Shown here: positions 43,445-55,280 of the stretch, piece after piece
Position numbering within the stretch: position 1 is the first letter of the stretch
Layout: every line of letters starts with the position of its first letter
NCBI GenBank assembly: GCA_949282215.1
Contig: CASDPF010000008.1
Span: forward strand, 116,240-180,239
DNA: 64,000 bases
Reading direction: 5' to 3'
Source of the DNA: an uncultured bacterium
Lineage (GTDB): Bacteria; Cyanobacteriota; Vampirovibrionia; Gastranaerophilales; Gastranaerophilaceae
Translations under genes and position numbers: made by a program
The notes under the pieces: model-generated
What the model saw: the letters and a program-made list of their open reading frames with translations, nothing else
What the model was told of the DNA's origin: nothing
Database searches by the model: none

Positions 43445-44284
43445 ATGAGTAAAAAGAAATTTTTTATCATTTTTTCTATAATTATAATATTAATACTTAT
43501 GGTTGGTGTTTATTTTAAGGGAAATGTTCAAACCGCATATTCAGCGAAAATCTATCCGCTGTCTGTATCTCAAGTGAAGGCTTTAGCTGAAGGTAAAGTA
43601 AAGAATATTTACGTACAACCTGATGATAATGTAATTCAAGGTCAAGTTATTCTGGAAATTGAAACAACGCCAAAAGATACGATTGTTAAAAATTCAAAAA
43701 CTGTTCCTGATTTGATCCAAGTCAGAAATAATTTGAATAAAGCAGAAGAAAATTATAAAAACGCAGCCTTGATGTATAAGGATGGAGTCATTACTCAAGA
43801 GGATTATGATAACAGGCTGTCTAATTTGAAAAGGGCTCAAGATGCATATAAGGATGCAACATTCAAATCTAAGAAAAATCAGCAGGCAGCATCAAGTACA
43901 CAAAAGAGTTTAATAAAAGTAATATCTCCGATTGATGGAGTTATTGATGAAGCTTTTGTTAAAGTGGGAGATAATGTAAAAGTTGGAGACAATTTGTTTG
44001 TTGTATTTCATAGTGATATGAAAGTGACTGCTTATGTCGATAAGAAAACATCTTTAAATATAAAAGAAGGGCAAAGTGTTTTGATATCTGTTCCTGAATA
44101 TGATGGCAGAAAATTTAACGGTGCGGTTGATTATATTGAATCTAACCCTGTATCAGTTCAGAATAAATCTGATTTGCTTTATCCTGTAGTTATTTCATTT
44201 GATGCAAAGATTGACAGTAGTGTCTTTAAACCTGCAGAAAATGCTTCTGTAATTTTTTTGAATTCTAATAAATCATTATTTTAG
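43445..44284 (+). CDS. HlyD/RND-type periplasmic adaptor protein
   Basis: 279 residues. N-terminal membrane anchor (FFIIFSIIIILILMVGVYF), the first lipoyl half (VKALAEGKVKNIYVQPDDNVIQGQVILEIE near 40), an alpha-hairpin with NLNKAEENYKNAALMYKDGVITQEDYDNRLSNLKRAQDAY, the second lipoyl half (IDGVIDEAFVKVGDNVKVGDNLFVVF) and a beta domain. Works with an inner-membrane pump, but none is adjacent. Confidence 0.88.
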   Translation: MSKKKFFIIFSIIIILILMVGVYFKGNVQTAYSAKIYPLSVSQVKALAEGKVKNIYVQPDDNVIQGQVILEIETTPKDTIVKNSKTVPDLIQVRNNLNKAEENYKNAALMYKDGVITQEDYDNRLSNLKRAQDAYKDATFKSKKNQQAASSTQKSLIKVISPIDGVIDEAFVKVGDNVKVGDNLFVVFHSDMKVTAYVDKKTSLNIKEGQSVLISVPEYDGRKFNGAVDYIESNPVSVQNKSDLLYPVVISFDAKIDSSVFKPAENASVIFLNSNKSLF

Positions 44285-44375
44285 ATTGATGATTGTATAA
44301 TTTTGTAAATTTTACACTTTAAATTTGTTTTTTTTTTATCTATAATTACAAGTGTAGCATTTATGGTTAAATAAA

Positions 44376-45077
44376 ATGACAGTCTCAACCCAAAAATTGG
44401 ATAAATCCCCATTTAGTAATTTTGCTTCCTATACAAAAAATTCAGGAACTCCTAAAGGCTATCTTAGCAGGCGTTACCATAATTTAGAAGAAGCTGATAA
44501 ATTTACGAAATTAAGAGCAACTGCAGGTGCGGTTGTTGGAGCTGCTATTCCTCTTGTAATATTTGCTAAAAAACAAAATGGCAATATTACAAGTTTAAAT
44601 AAATTGTTGCAAATTAAATACGGACTCAAAGAATTTATAACCATCGGTGCTTCTTCTATTTTCGGAGGTGTATTGGCAGGCATGATTGGAGAACCTAAGC
44701 AAAACCGTAAAAATAAGGTTAATGAAGGAGTGTTCCAGTTTATGAACTGCTCTGTTCCCCCTGTAATAATTGCAGGCTTATTTAAACTTGGTGAAAAATT
44801 TAAACCGTTAAATAATATCCCTTGTAAAATTGCAGCTACTGGTATAGGTGCTGTTGGTGGAATGTATTTGGCAGCAGAATTGTCTAATAAAATTAATGAC
44901 CCTAAAGATCTTTATCCTGATAGAAAATTAACTATAAAAGATGCACTGGCAAATTTTGATGATGTTTTAGGGGCGTTGGTTCTTGCAAAATTTAAATTCA
45001 TAGAAAAATTAGGTGCTGAACGATTATTACCGGCAGTGACAGCTTGGTGCGGGTACCGTGCAGGGGTTAGTAATTAA
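44376..45077 (+). CDS. hypothetical Gly/Ala-rich membrane protein
   Basis: 233 residues. A polar N-terminus (MTVSTQKLDKSPFSNFASYT) precedes hydrophobic segments at about 48-65 (TAGAVVGAAIPLVIFAKK), 88-108 (ITIGASSIFGGVLAGMIGE), 125-140 and 155-170 (AATGIGAVGGMYLAAELS). Related in style to the 3923 and 9100 proteins. No family recognised. Confidence 0.6.
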   Translation: MTVSTQKLDKSPFSNFASYTKNSGTPKGYLSRRYHNLEEADKFTKLRATAGAVVGAAIPLVIFAKKQNGNITSLNKLLQIKYGLKEFITIGASSIFGGVLAGMIGEPKQNRKNKVNEGVFQFMNCSVPPVIIAGLFKLGEKFKPLNNIPCKIAATGIGAVGGMYLAAELSNKINDPKDLYPDRKLTIKDALANFDDVLGALVLAKFKFIEKLGAERLLPAVTAWCGYRAGVSN

Positions 45078-45148
45078 AATTCTAGCAGTTTTAATTTAGA
45101 ATAAAATATGTTATAATAATTATGAGGATTAATAATAAGGAAGGATGT

Positions 45149-45329
45149 ATGCAAAAAGCAGATATAGAGCTAATTTCGGGGGGGGGGGCTGCCGTCTTAT
45201 AGTGTAGACGGGCATTTTGAGTTATTACCTCCGTTAAGAGCTTTACAAAACAACCGTGCCAAATGTCACGGGACTTTGGTATGCAAAGTTTTAGAATTTG
45301 TAAGTTATAAACTTGGAGGTATATTATGA
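45149..45329 (+). pseudogene. small ORF split at a G11 tract, coupled to the next pilin
   Basis: ATG at 45149 with GAAGGATGT before it reads MQKADIELISGGGAAVL and stops at 45202. The tract 45178-45188 has eleven G. With ten G the frame would continue LPSYSVDGHFELLPPLRALQ... with two Cys for 59 codons in all and stop at TGA 45327-45329, overlapping the pilin ATG (45326) as ATGA. The 46-codon downstream frame has no start of its own. Phase-variable contingency gene, decayed gene, or sequence error at the homopolymer. The ELISGG end resembles double-glycine export leaders. Confidence 0.5.
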
Positions 45330-46066
45330 AAAAGAAAAAAGCTTTTACATTAGCTGAAGTATTGGTTACTTTAGGTATTATAGGTATAGTCGCAGCAATG
45401 ACTTTGCCTGCACTGGTGCAATCGCATAAAGAAAAGCAAAGCGTTGCACAATTAAAAAAGTTTTATAGTGTGATGAGTAATGCAATGATGTTGGCATATA
45501 ATGAACATGGCCCTCTTGATGATTGGGGTGTCACTGGGATGGGTGGCTCAGAAGAGTCGATGTTAGAAGGTAATGCTTTTAAAAATAAATTTATAAATAA
45601 TTTAAAACCATATTTAAAAATATTATCTTTCTGTGAATTTGGAGATTCTTCTTGTGAAAAAAATGATTATAGTGTTCGTTCTTTGGATGGAACATCACAT
45701 ACTGTGGGTGGGGTCAAATTTGTTCCTCATTTAGTATTATCAGATGGGTCAACAATTAATCATTTATGGTTTAGTAGCAGTTCAACCATTTATGGAGAGA
45801 TTTATGTCGATTTAAATGGCGTTAAAGCTCCAAATACTTTGGGTATTGATATATTTGTGTTTGGTATTTATAAAAATAAACTTGTACCTTATGGTATTGA
45901 AAATACTGATAAATTTTCGGGGTTTACTTTTGATAAATTATGTTCATTAAATGTAACTAATCGTATGAATGGTTATGGATGTGCTGCGTGGGTTATTTTT
46001 GAAGAAAATATGCAGTATTTAAAATGTAATGATTTGAGTTTTGATGGTAAGAAAAAATGTAAGTAA
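45326..46066 (+). CDS. pseudopilin-like protein (prepilin N-terminus)
   Basis: 246 residues starting MKKKKAFTLAEVLVTLGIIG. TTGGAGGTATATT precedes the start and lies inside the end of the upstream small frame. The body carries VDLNGVKAPNTLGIDIFVFGIY and Cys pairs; the end (EENMQYLKCND) matches the broken pilin at 32263. It lacks a neighbouring HTH gene, unlike four other pilins. Confidence 0.83.
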   Translation: MKKKKAFTLAEVLVTLGIIGIVAAMTLPALVQSHKEKQSVAQLKKFYSVMSNAMMLAYNEHGPLDDWGVTGMGGSEESMLEGNAFKNKFINNLKPYLKILSFCEFGDSSCEKNDYSVRSLDGTSHTVGGVKFVPHLVLSDGSTINHLWFSSSSTIYGEIYVDLNGVKAPNTLGIDIFVFGIYKNKLVPYGIENTDKFSGFTFDKLCSLNVTNRMNGYGCAAWVIFEENMQYLKCNDLSFDGKKKCK

Positions 46067-46093
46067 AAAAACGACCTTTTAGGTCGTTTTTTT
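46065..46093. terminator. bidirectional terminator after the 45326 pilin
   Basis: AAAAAAACGACCT (46065-46077), TTT loop, AGGTCGTTTTTTT (46081-46093); shared with the convergent 46092 gene. Confidence 0.88.
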
Positions 46094-46415
46094 ATTCTAA
46101 ATTTTCTATTTTAATTTCTCCGTTTTCTTCTTTGAACTGAACATTTTGATTTGTTGGTTTTCGTCCGAAGATTTTTTTGATTGCAGGTTCTTGTTCTTCA
46201 AGCTCTTTATTTTTTTTAGCTTTTTGTTCATTTAAATCTTTCATTTCATCATATTCTTCCTGCTTAAATTTTTGTTGTCTTATATAATTCATATCATGGA
46301 CGGTTTGTCCTTGAAATGAATGAATTTCCGTCATAACTTGCGGAGGCATCATTGGATTTGCATTTGAAACAGAGCCAATCAGCATAATTGAAGATATAAG
46401 TAAGATTTTTTTCAT
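46092..46415 (-). CDS. small exported protein
   Basis: 107 residues. Signal peptide MKKILLISSIMLIGSVSNA, then a Gln/Glu/Lys-rich helix (YIRQQKFKQEEYDEMKDLNEQ) and a short beta end. It starts 13 bp after the SIMPL gene, so the two are probably cotranscribed. Not recognised. Confidence 0.6.
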   Translation of the reverse strand: MKKILLISSIMLIGSVSNANPMMPPQVMTEIHSFQGQTVHDMNYIRQQKFKQEEYDEMKDLNEQKAKKNKELEEQEPAIKKIFGRKPTNQNVQFKEENGEIKIENLE

Positions 46416-46428
46416 TTTATTATGTCTC

Positions 46429-47154
46429 CTATTTTATTCTGAAAGTAACATTAGCAACTGACGTAATTTTCTTTTCGATAGAAGATGTATCACTTATTCC
46501 CATATCGGATACGTTAGTAGAATCTACTGGTGTAATTTGGAATACTCCCATTTTAACTGATTGGATTTTTCCTACACGGTTATTTGTTGCTTTTAACATT
46601 GAAGTTGCACGTTCTTTTGCGTCTTTTGTCGCTTCGCCAAGCATTTCAACTTTATCATCTGCAAGTTTTGAGTAGAAATATTCTGGATTGTATGCATCAA
46701 TATCTATGCCTTTATTAATAAGTGTTTGTAATTCAGTAGAAAGCTCTTTTATTTTTTGTACATCTTTTGATGAAACATACATTGGCTGTGATATGTTGTA
46801 GTATTCTATTTGACTTGTATTGTATCCGTTCGGAAGTGTTTTGTATGTGTAATATCCGTTTGGAGCTTTTATTTCAATTTCAGATTCATTAAATCCTTTT
46901 GCAATTATAAATTGCTTAACTTGGGGGATTTGTTTTGTAATTGTTTCATAAGCTTGAGCTTTGGTTGGTTTACGTGTCATAATTCTGAATTCAAGTCTTC
47001 CGCTATCAGATGTGACAGTCTTGTAAGAAGATCCTGTGACTGTAATTACGTCTTTTGATAAGTTTCCTGTTGCAAGTGAGGTTGCAAAAATTAAGCCGCC
47101 TGCAAGTACAATTGACAAAATCGTTAATTGGAACTTTTCAAGTCTTTCAAACAT
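46429..47154 (-). CDS. SIMPL-domain (DUF541) envelope protein
   Basis: 241 residues. An uncleaved or cleavable N-terminal helix (LTILSIVLAGGLIFATSLATGNLSKDVITVTGSS), then the SIMPL domain with DSGRLEFRIMTRKPTKAQAYE, LNKGIDIDAYNPEYFYSKLADDKVEMLGEATKDAKERATSML and a beta end. Periplasmic, often linked to stress; function not well defined. TAAAAGGAGG is well placed. Confidence 0.85.
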   Translation of the reverse strand: MFERLEKFQLTILSIVLAGGLIFATSLATGNLSKDVITVTGSSYKTVTSDSGRLEFRIMTRKPTKAQAYETITKQIPQVKQFIIAKGFNESEIEIKAPNGYYTYKTLPNGYNTSQIEYYNISQPMYVSSKDVQKIKELSTELQTLINKGIDIDAYNPEYFYSKLADDKVEMLGEATKDAKERATSMLKATNNRVGKIQSVKMGVFQITPVDSTNVSDMGISDTSSIEKKITSVANVTFRIK

Positions 47155-47250
47155 ATAATAACCTCCTTTTAATATGATGTTATATTAACATATTATATTT
47201 TTAATTTACAAAATATAAAAATAAGTGTATAATAAATTTGCAAAAAGTAA

Positions 47251-49484
<2,234 letters not shown>

Positions 49485-49533
49485 AATTAAATAATTTCAA
49501 GTCTTTTTATATAATTCATTCACCGATTAGGTA

Positions 49534-50409
49534 CTAAATGAAGCTTATTTCGTAATAGCCGTTATTGAAGTAAAATTTCATTTTGATAGTTTCACCATTG
49601 TATATCTCAGGCGGTTTTTGGAAATATGGTAGTCGCATAAGCATATAATAGACTTCATCATTTACTGTTTTATTTGAGGATTTGTAAATAAAGTTTCTGT
49701 TCAAAAGTTTTCCGTCGCTGCCGATAGAAAAACTTATGGCACAATCGCCAGAACCTGATATGTTTGGAATATTAAGCTTTGAAAGCATTGCATATCTCAA
49801 GTTGTTTTTATAATTAATTAGCGGTGTCTGATCAACTGGTTTTGGTTTTTGAATTTGTTTTGGTTGTTGTGCAGGTGTGGTTACTTTTTCTTCTGTTTTT
49901 TGTACAACTTTCGGTGGTGTTTCTAAGGTCTTATCATTTTTTGGTATGTCTTTTTGTACTTTAGGTTCTACTTTTTTTATTACAGTTTTTTTGTTTTTTT
50001 TAGGTATAGGCAGCTCTTTTTTTACTACTTTTGGGGGTGGTTGTTGAGATTTATTTATTTGGGCTGCTTGCTTATTAGTTTCAACTTCTTTTTTTGTAGA
50101 AATTTCTTTCGGAATTTCTGCAATTATCTTTGAGCTTGTACTTTCGTCCCATATTTTATCAATATCAGGAATATTTATAATTTGTTGTTTTGTACTTTTT
50201 TGTGATGTTTGCGTTTTTTGAGGTTTTTCTTTAATTGTCCATGGAATTATTGATAGGATAATGCATAGAACAAATATTATTACGGAAAATATTTGGCGAA
50301 TATCAGGTATTTGCGGAGTTGTTTGGATTTCATCAAAGGTATTGTTTCCGCAATCACAGTATTCCGGTTTTATTTCGTATTCACTTCCGCAATCTTTACA
50401 TTTGAACAT
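49534..50409 (-). CDS. TonB-like protein with N-terminal zinc ribbon
   Basis: 291 residues. CKDCGSEYEIKPEYCDCG is a cytoplasmic zinc-ribbon-like start, followed by a membrane helix (IFSVIIFVLCIILSIIPWTI), a Lys/Pro/Gln-rich spacer spanning the periplasm to about 195, and a TonB C-terminal domain (NISGSGDCAISFSIGSDGKLLNRNF...). No exbBD is nearby. Overlaps the next TonB-like gene by 14 bp. Confidence 0.75.
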   Translation of the reverse strand: MFKCKDCGSEYEIKPEYCDCGNNTFDEIQTTPQIPDIRQIFSVIIFVLCIILSIIPWTIKEKPQKTQTSQKSTKQQIINIPDIDKIWDESTSSKIIAEIPKEISTKKEVETNKQAAQINKSQQPPPKVVKKELPIPKKNKKTVIKKVEPKVQKDIPKNDKTLETPPKVVQKTEEKVTTPAQQPKQIQKPKPVDQTPLINYKNNLRYAMLSKLNIPNISGSGDCAISFSIGSDGKLLNRNFIYKSSNKTVNDEVYYMLMRLPYFQKPPEIYNGETIKMKFYFNNGYYEISFI

Positions 50410-51307
50410 TTTTTAACCTTCTTATTTTTTCTACATCAGCATAGTCATCAGGTTTGCTATATTTATCGTATGTTGAAATTACAAAGCCGCCTGTGACATT
50501 TGTTTGAATTCTTTTTGTGCCTTTTGGAAATTTAAGGATATTTTTCCCTTGATAGCTTAATAATACAGGTTTTATACTGCTTACGGCAAGCGGTGTAAAG
50601 TATGGTGTATCAGACCATACCCGTAAGTTTGATATGTTGCCAAATTTATCAACTGTAAAAGAAAATCTGAAACGTGTACCCATCGGTGCTGCAACTCTTG
50701 CATCTCTCATTACCTGATTTTGCAGGTCACTTCTCCATTTATTCCATAGTATGATTTCTTCTTCTTCTGTCAAAACAGTTTTTGGCTCATCTTTTACAAT
50801 TTGTTGAGGTGTTTTTACGGGTTGTTCTTTTTTTATTTCAGGTTGTTTTTGTACTGTTTGGATGTTATCTTTCTGAGCAGAATTTACTATTTCCTGAACT
50901 GATTTTGGCAGATTAATTTTATTTTGTTCTTTTGGCTGAACTATAGTTTTATTCTGAACTTTTGTTTTCGGTTGCTCAATAGTTATTGTTTTTTTTGCTT
51001 CTTGTGGCTTTTGAGTTTCAGTTTTTATTTGCTTTTGCTGAATTTGATTTTTCTGTGGTTGAAGTTTTATTGTTTGATCTTTAATTTCAGTTTTTTGAAT
51101 TTGAGGTTTTATTTCAATTTCAGAAATTTCAACTTTATTATCTTCAATAATAGGAGATTTTGTATTTACAATTTCTTGATTAACATTTTCAATACCCATG
51201 TTTGCCTTGGCAAATCTTACAGGTTTATAAATTTTCGGTTTTATAATTCCTGTAATCCCGGTGATAACTATGAATGATATTGCAAGTAATATTATAATTT
51301 TGTTCAT
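50396..51307 (-). CDS. TonB-like periplasm-spanning protein
   Basis: 303 residues. N-terminal helix (IIILLAISFIVITGITGII), a Gln/Lys/Thr-rich spacer (many KxQ repeats) to about 195, then a TonB-type domain with WRSDLQNQVMRDARVAAPMGTRFRFSFTVDKFGNI and LAVSSIKPVLLSYQG. The start is coupled to the FHA gene stop as TAATG. A second TonB in tandem suggests a dedicated trans-envelope machine rather than siderophore uptake. Confidence 0.75.
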   Translation of the reverse strand: MNKIIILLAISFIVITGITGIIKPKIYKPVRFAKANMGIENVNQEIVNTKSPIIEDNKVEISEIEIKPQIQKTEIKDQTIKLQPQKNQIQQKQIKTETQKPQEAKKTITIEQPKTKVQNKTIVQPKEQNKINLPKSVQEIVNSAQKDNIQTVQKQPEIKKEQPVKTPQQIVKDEPKTVLTEEEEIILWNKWRSDLQNQVMRDARVAAPMGTRFRFSFTVDKFGNISNLRVWSDTPYFTPLAVSSIKPVLLSYQGKNILKFPKGTKRIQTNVTGGFVISTYDKYSKPDDYADVEKIRRLKNVQM

Positions 51308-52854
51308 TATTTATCCAATTTTGCAAGCAGGCTGTCGCTTACGTATATATCGTATTTTGTTTTGCTAAGCATATAAGTCTCAGCGATTAGGAGTGCTGTA
51401 GGTACAAGAGCTGATACTAAACTCAACAAAATTCCCTGTATATCTCCGCCGATTTCTGTCATAAAGTATGATACGTTCATTGAGAATTCTATGAAAATTA
51501 TTGCAACTCCGATAATTAATGCCCTGTTTTTTTCGAGATGAATTTTTCTGGTATTTTCCAATCCGTATATGTCTGTGCCGTGCGATAGATAATCTCTAAA
51601 TCCGTCGAGTTTTATAACATCTGAGCCTGAAATTTTCCTTCCGCATACAAAGCTGTTTACAAACGAAAAGAATGCAAAAATAATCAATAATGTTGCTAAT
51701 ACCAAAAATACCGGACTGAATCTTAGACCTGAAATTCTCACCCATCCTGCAGCTTCAGGAAAACACATGGCAAGTGTGTTTGATACTCCGTAGGCTAAAA
51801 ATGGTGCGGTAAGAATTCCGACAATTGTCTCTCCAAGTCCTTTTAATTGGAGTATAAACATTTTATCTTTTATATAATTAAGCTTATTTGAGCCTAAGCT
51901 GTTTATATATCGTGAAATCCATATTTGATATTCATTTAAAACTCTTTCAAAATCTTCTCTGAATTCATATTTATCTAATTCCATTGATAATAGGCGGTTA
52001 TTGAATTTGAAATATCCGCTTCCGATTGCAAGAGTTATATTCAATCCTATAAAGAAAAGTGATATAAATGTAGCAAAAACAATTCTTCCATCAGGATTCA
52101 TGTAGTAAATTAAATTTATTGCATAAAAAACTGTCATAAAAATTCCGGCTAGGACAAGCATAATATTTTGTGCAAACTTTGATTCAGGTCTTTGGATATT
52201 TTGCAATGTCAAGTAAATTCCCTGCTTTAAAATCAATGAAATTCCATATACTGCAAGTGCAAATATAAACAGGACTTTTATGTTAGTCGGCATATTTGTG
52301 AAGTTTGCACTCATTTCAATAGGGAGTCCCATAAGGTAATTGGTAATCCCAAATGCTGTGACTAATGAGCTTATGAATAGTGCTATGTTTAAGAAAATTC
52401 CGGTTTTGGAACTTACGGATAATCGTTTTTTTATATCACTTATTGAAAACGCAATTTGTTTAGTAATTGCAATTCTATATTTTTCCAGCTCGGATTTTCG
52501 CTTTTCGATTTTAGTCAAAACAAGGTTTTCTTCAGGAGAAATATTGTTTTGTTGTGGTCTTTCAGATTTAGAGAGCCGTAAACTTATGTATTCTTCGCTT
52601 CCTGCAACCATTAATTTGCAGATGTTATCGAAAACAATTCTTTCGGTAATCGGTTTACCTTTGAAAAGAATTTTTTCATTTTGGAAATTATTTGTAATAA
52701 CACATTTTGACCCTGTTTTGTCAAAGTGTATTGTCAGCATACAATTTTCAACGAAATCAACATGAAAATCGCATTGAGGATTATCTCCGATTGTTATAAA
52801 ATCTTTATTATCAAATGATTTTTCTTGTTTTGATGTTGTAATTGTTAATGTCAT
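51307..52854 (-). CDS. FHA-domain integral membrane protein
   Basis: 515 residues. An N-terminal FHA-like fold (KDFITIGDNPQCDFHVDFVENCMLTIHF) that would read phosphothreonine or bind a partner, a basic linker, then about eight membrane helices in two groups split by a cytoplasmic stretch (LSMELDKYEFREDFERVLNEYQIWISRYINSLG). No matching transporter family recognised. Starts 9 bp after the exported gene upstream. Confidence 0.65.
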   Translation of the reverse strand: MTLTITTSKQEKSFDNKDFITIGDNPQCDFHVDFVENCMLTIHFDKTGSKCVITNNFQNEKILFKGKPITERIVFDNICKLMVAGSEEYISLRLSKSERPQQNNISPEENLVLTKIEKRKSELEKYRIAITKQIAFSISDIKKRLSVSSKTGIFLNIALFISSLVTAFGITNYLMGLPIEMSANFTNMPTNIKVLFIFALAVYGISLILKQGIYLTLQNIQRPESKFAQNIMLVLAGIFMTVFYAINLIYYMNPDGRIVFATFISLFFIGLNITLAIGSGYFKFNNRLLSMELDKYEFREDFERVLNEYQIWISRYINSLGSNKLNYIKDKMFILQLKGLGETIVGILTAPFLAYGVSNTLAMCFPEAAGWVRISGLRFSPVFLVLATLLIIFAFFSFVNSFVCGRKISGSDVIKLDGFRDYLSHGTDIYGLENTRKIHLEKNRALIIGVAIIFIEFSMNVSYFMTEIGGDIQGILLSLVSALVPTALLIAETYMLSKTKYDIYVSDSLLAKLDK

Positions 52855-52863
52855 ATTTTACCT

Positions 52864-54018
52864 TTAGTTGTATTCGTAATATGGTTGTGCTGTCATCGGT
52901 TCTGAGAGCATTATTTGTAATACTGTACCTTCAGGGACGTGAACATCCTCACCTTTTGTGAGAACCGCTGAAGTCGCACCAAATGCACCTCCTACTGCAG
53001 CTCCGCTAATAAGAGCTTGTGTAGGATCAGCTCCGCCGAGTAAAAATAATGCACCGAGTAATAACCCGCCTAAAGCTCCGCCTGCAGTCCTTTTTGCTAT
53101 ATTTAAAGCTCTTGGAGAATCTCCTACTATATAGACTTCATTTGTTGATAATGGAATAACTTTACCATCAGGTGTTAGTATTTGATTAAACTTCATCCCG
53201 ATTTTTCCGTCGCCCATTGCAAAAGTTGCAGGACGAGAATCTATTACGTTACCGTTAATTATGCTGCCAGCAGGTGCTATTATCACTCCGTTTACAATCC
53301 AATCTTCTCCTAATTGGGCAGAAATTTTATCATTGTTTGCGATGCTGTCAGAGCTGATTGTCGAAGATAATACTGCATTGAATTCCTGTCCTGCCTCAAC
53401 GTTTACAAGTGAACCTACTAAAACATTTTGTTTTTTGAGCTTTATAACAGGTTCTTGTAATCCTTGTATTTGTATTTGAGGTGTAATTGCAGATGTTTTT
53501 CCGTCAAATCTTGCCTGTGCTTCATCGCTAAAATCATATATTTGTTCTTGCGGTTTTTGTGGAATCTCAAGAGTAATGATATCTTCAGTTTTTCCTGTTG
53601 ATATAGTTTTTATACCTGATGAATTTTTTGACATAAATTCACTTGCTTCACTGTGGAATAATGTCAAAAAGGCAGAATTACGTATTCTTTTTGTATCAAA
53701 ATCCGAGTTGTCGAAACTTTTAAGTATTTGTTTGTTTAAATCAAGACTATCGTTAGATAGGTAATAATAGTAACTGTCTTTACCGTTTGGTTTTAGTACT
53801 ATTACGGTGTATATATTTAGTGCTGGGTTTTCAAGTATGTAAAAATTGTTTTTTACAAATTTTCTAAATCCTGTTATGTTTAGTGATGGCTGTATGATTT
53901 GTTCAGCTCTTTGAGTGTTAATATCTTTGACGTTATACAGCCTTGCAAATTCTTCTGCAAGTACCGTATTTGCATTCAAAAGAAATATTAAAAACATACA
54001 CAAAAACCTTTTCATCAT
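52864..54018 (-). CDS. exported glycine-zipper protein with TrbI/VirB10-like segment
   Basis: 384 residues. Signal peptide MMKRFLCMFLIFLLNANTVLAE. The mid part (VEAGQEFNAVLSSTISSD..., IIAPAGSIINGNVIDSRPATF, LTPDGKVIPLSTNEVYI) resembles the beta-barrel region of VirB10/TrbI proteins. A glycine zipper (AGGALGGLLLGALFLLGGADPTQALISGAAVGGAFGATSA) follows, then a short end. Probably an envelope-spanning or outer-membrane associated part of the operon it heads. Confidence 0.55.
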   Translation of the reverse strand: MMKRFLCMFLIFLLNANTVLAEEFARLYNVKDINTQRAEQIIQPSLNITGFRKFVKNNFYILENPALNIYTVIVLKPNGKDSYYYYLSNDSLDLNKQILKSFDNSDFDTKRIRNSAFLTLFHSEASEFMSKNSSGIKTISTGKTEDIITLEIPQKPQEQIYDFSDEAQARFDGKTSAITPQIQIQGLQEPVIKLKKQNVLVGSLVNVEAGQEFNAVLSSTISSDSIANNDKISAQLGEDWIVNGVIIAPAGSIINGNVIDSRPATFAMGDGKIGMKFNQILTPDGKVIPLSTNEVYIVGDSPRALNIAKRTAGGALGGLLLGALFLLGGADPTQALISGAAVGGAFGATSAVLTKGEDVHVPEGTVLQIMLSEPMTAQPYYEYN

Positions 54019-54121
54019 ATTTCCTATTATTTGCTATTATACTTTATTTTAAAACTTTTTGTAAACAAAAATTTGCATTTATTAACTAATAAATATATAA
54101 TGCTGAAAACGGATATAGCAA

Positions 54122-54898
54122 ATGAAAAAAAGATTATTTTTAATAATATTAATATTTACAATTTGTAGTTTATCTGCTTATGCTAAAAATTATAACGTAT
54201 ATTCACCAAAAGTATATAAGCAGAGTAATCTTGTTCAATCAAACATCGGGCAAAAAGGCGATGTAATTGAGCTTGTAGTTGATTACTCATCCAGTATGAC
54301 TCATTGGATAGGTGTTGCAAAGTCGACTTTGCAGACAATTTTGCCAAAAGTTTCTGTAAATACAAATGTCGGACTTCGTGTATTTGGGCAAAGTTCAGGA
54401 AATTTTTTTGTAGCGGATATGTTTAATGCTTGCAAAGCAACAAAGCTTGTAAGTTTTCCAAGAACATCAAATATGTCATCAGTTGTATCAGGACTTTATT
54501 CTACAAAAATCGGTGCTGCCACTCCTTTGACTTATGCTTTAGAAAGAACGGTTTATCAGGATTTTTCAGCTTTCCCAAAAAATGTGAAAAAGAAAATAAT
54601 TCTTGTGACAGATGGTGGGGAGACTTGTCATCGAGATCCTTGTGCTTTTGTAAGGAATCTTATGGCAACTCGTTCTGATATTGTGATAGATGTTATTATC
54701 GTGAACGGTTCTGATAATCTGAGATGTCTTGCTGATTCAACAAACGGCAAGTATTATAAAATAGGTACGGATAATGATTTCGGGAATGCTATGGGGGTAA
54801 GCTTCGGTACTCAGCCTGAAAATTCCTTTAAACCTCAATCTCAAAATGTTAATTCAAATGGTAATGGAAATAAAATTCATTACGAATTTATACAATAG
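54122..54898 (+). CDS. exported von Willebrand factor A-domain protein
   Basis: 258 residues. Signal peptide MKKRLFLIILIFTICSLSAYA. The vWA MIDAS is complete: VVDYSSSM near 56, TPLTYAL near 140 and LVTDGGETC near 162. Binds a divalent metal and a protein partner in the periplasm or on the surface. Divergent from the envelope operon at 103 bp, so likely a functional neighbour. Confidence 0.85.
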   Translation: MKKRLFLIILIFTICSLSAYAKNYNVYSPKVYKQSNLVQSNIGQKGDVIELVVDYSSSMTHWIGVAKSTLQTILPKVSVNTNVGLRVFGQSSGNFFVADMFNACKATKLVSFPRTSNMSSVVSGLYSTKIGAATPLTYALERTVYQDFSAFPKNVKKKIILVTDGGETCHRDPCAFVRNLMATRSDIVIDVIIVNGSDNLRCLADSTNGKYYKIGTDNDFGNAMGVSFGTQPENSFKPQSQNVNSNGNGNKIHYEFIQ

Positions 54899-54959
54899 TA
54901 TTGACATGTATTTCTCTTGAGTTATAAAATCTCTTATGGTCTTACTTTAGGGGTATTAT

Positions 54960-55280
54960 ATGAGAAATATTCTGTTGATAATTTTAGTTGTATATTTTAG
55001 TACAATTTTAACATTCGCTGATGAGGCTATTCCTTCTCAATGGGGTGAATACAGTTCTTCTTCACAAGAAATTGAAGCTACAACGACAAAAAGCAGCAGA
55101 AGTTATTCTCAATCTGAAAACTTTGATGACCATTATCAACACAAAAGGAAATTACAGGTTGATGATAATGTGTCTAAGTGCAGTGCATATTCAGGTAAGC
55201 AAATGGAAGAATGCTATAGTCTTGTAAGAGAAGCTGAAGTGATTAAAAATTCGTTTTACGAGAAAAATCAAAATAATTAA
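54960..55280 (+). CDS. small exported hypothetical protein
   Basis: 106 residues. Signal peptide MRNILLIILVVYFSTILTFA, a Ser/Thr/Gln-rich body and two Cys (VSKCSAYSGKQMEECYSL). It follows the vWA gene by 61 bp on the same strand and overlaps the convergent aminotransferase by 4 bp. Not recognised. Confidence 0.6.
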   Translation: MRNILLIILVVYFSTILTFADEAIPSQWGEYSSSSQEIEATTTKSSRSYSQSENFDDHYQHKRKLQVDDNVSKCSAYSGKQMEECYSLVREAEVIKNSFYEKNQNN

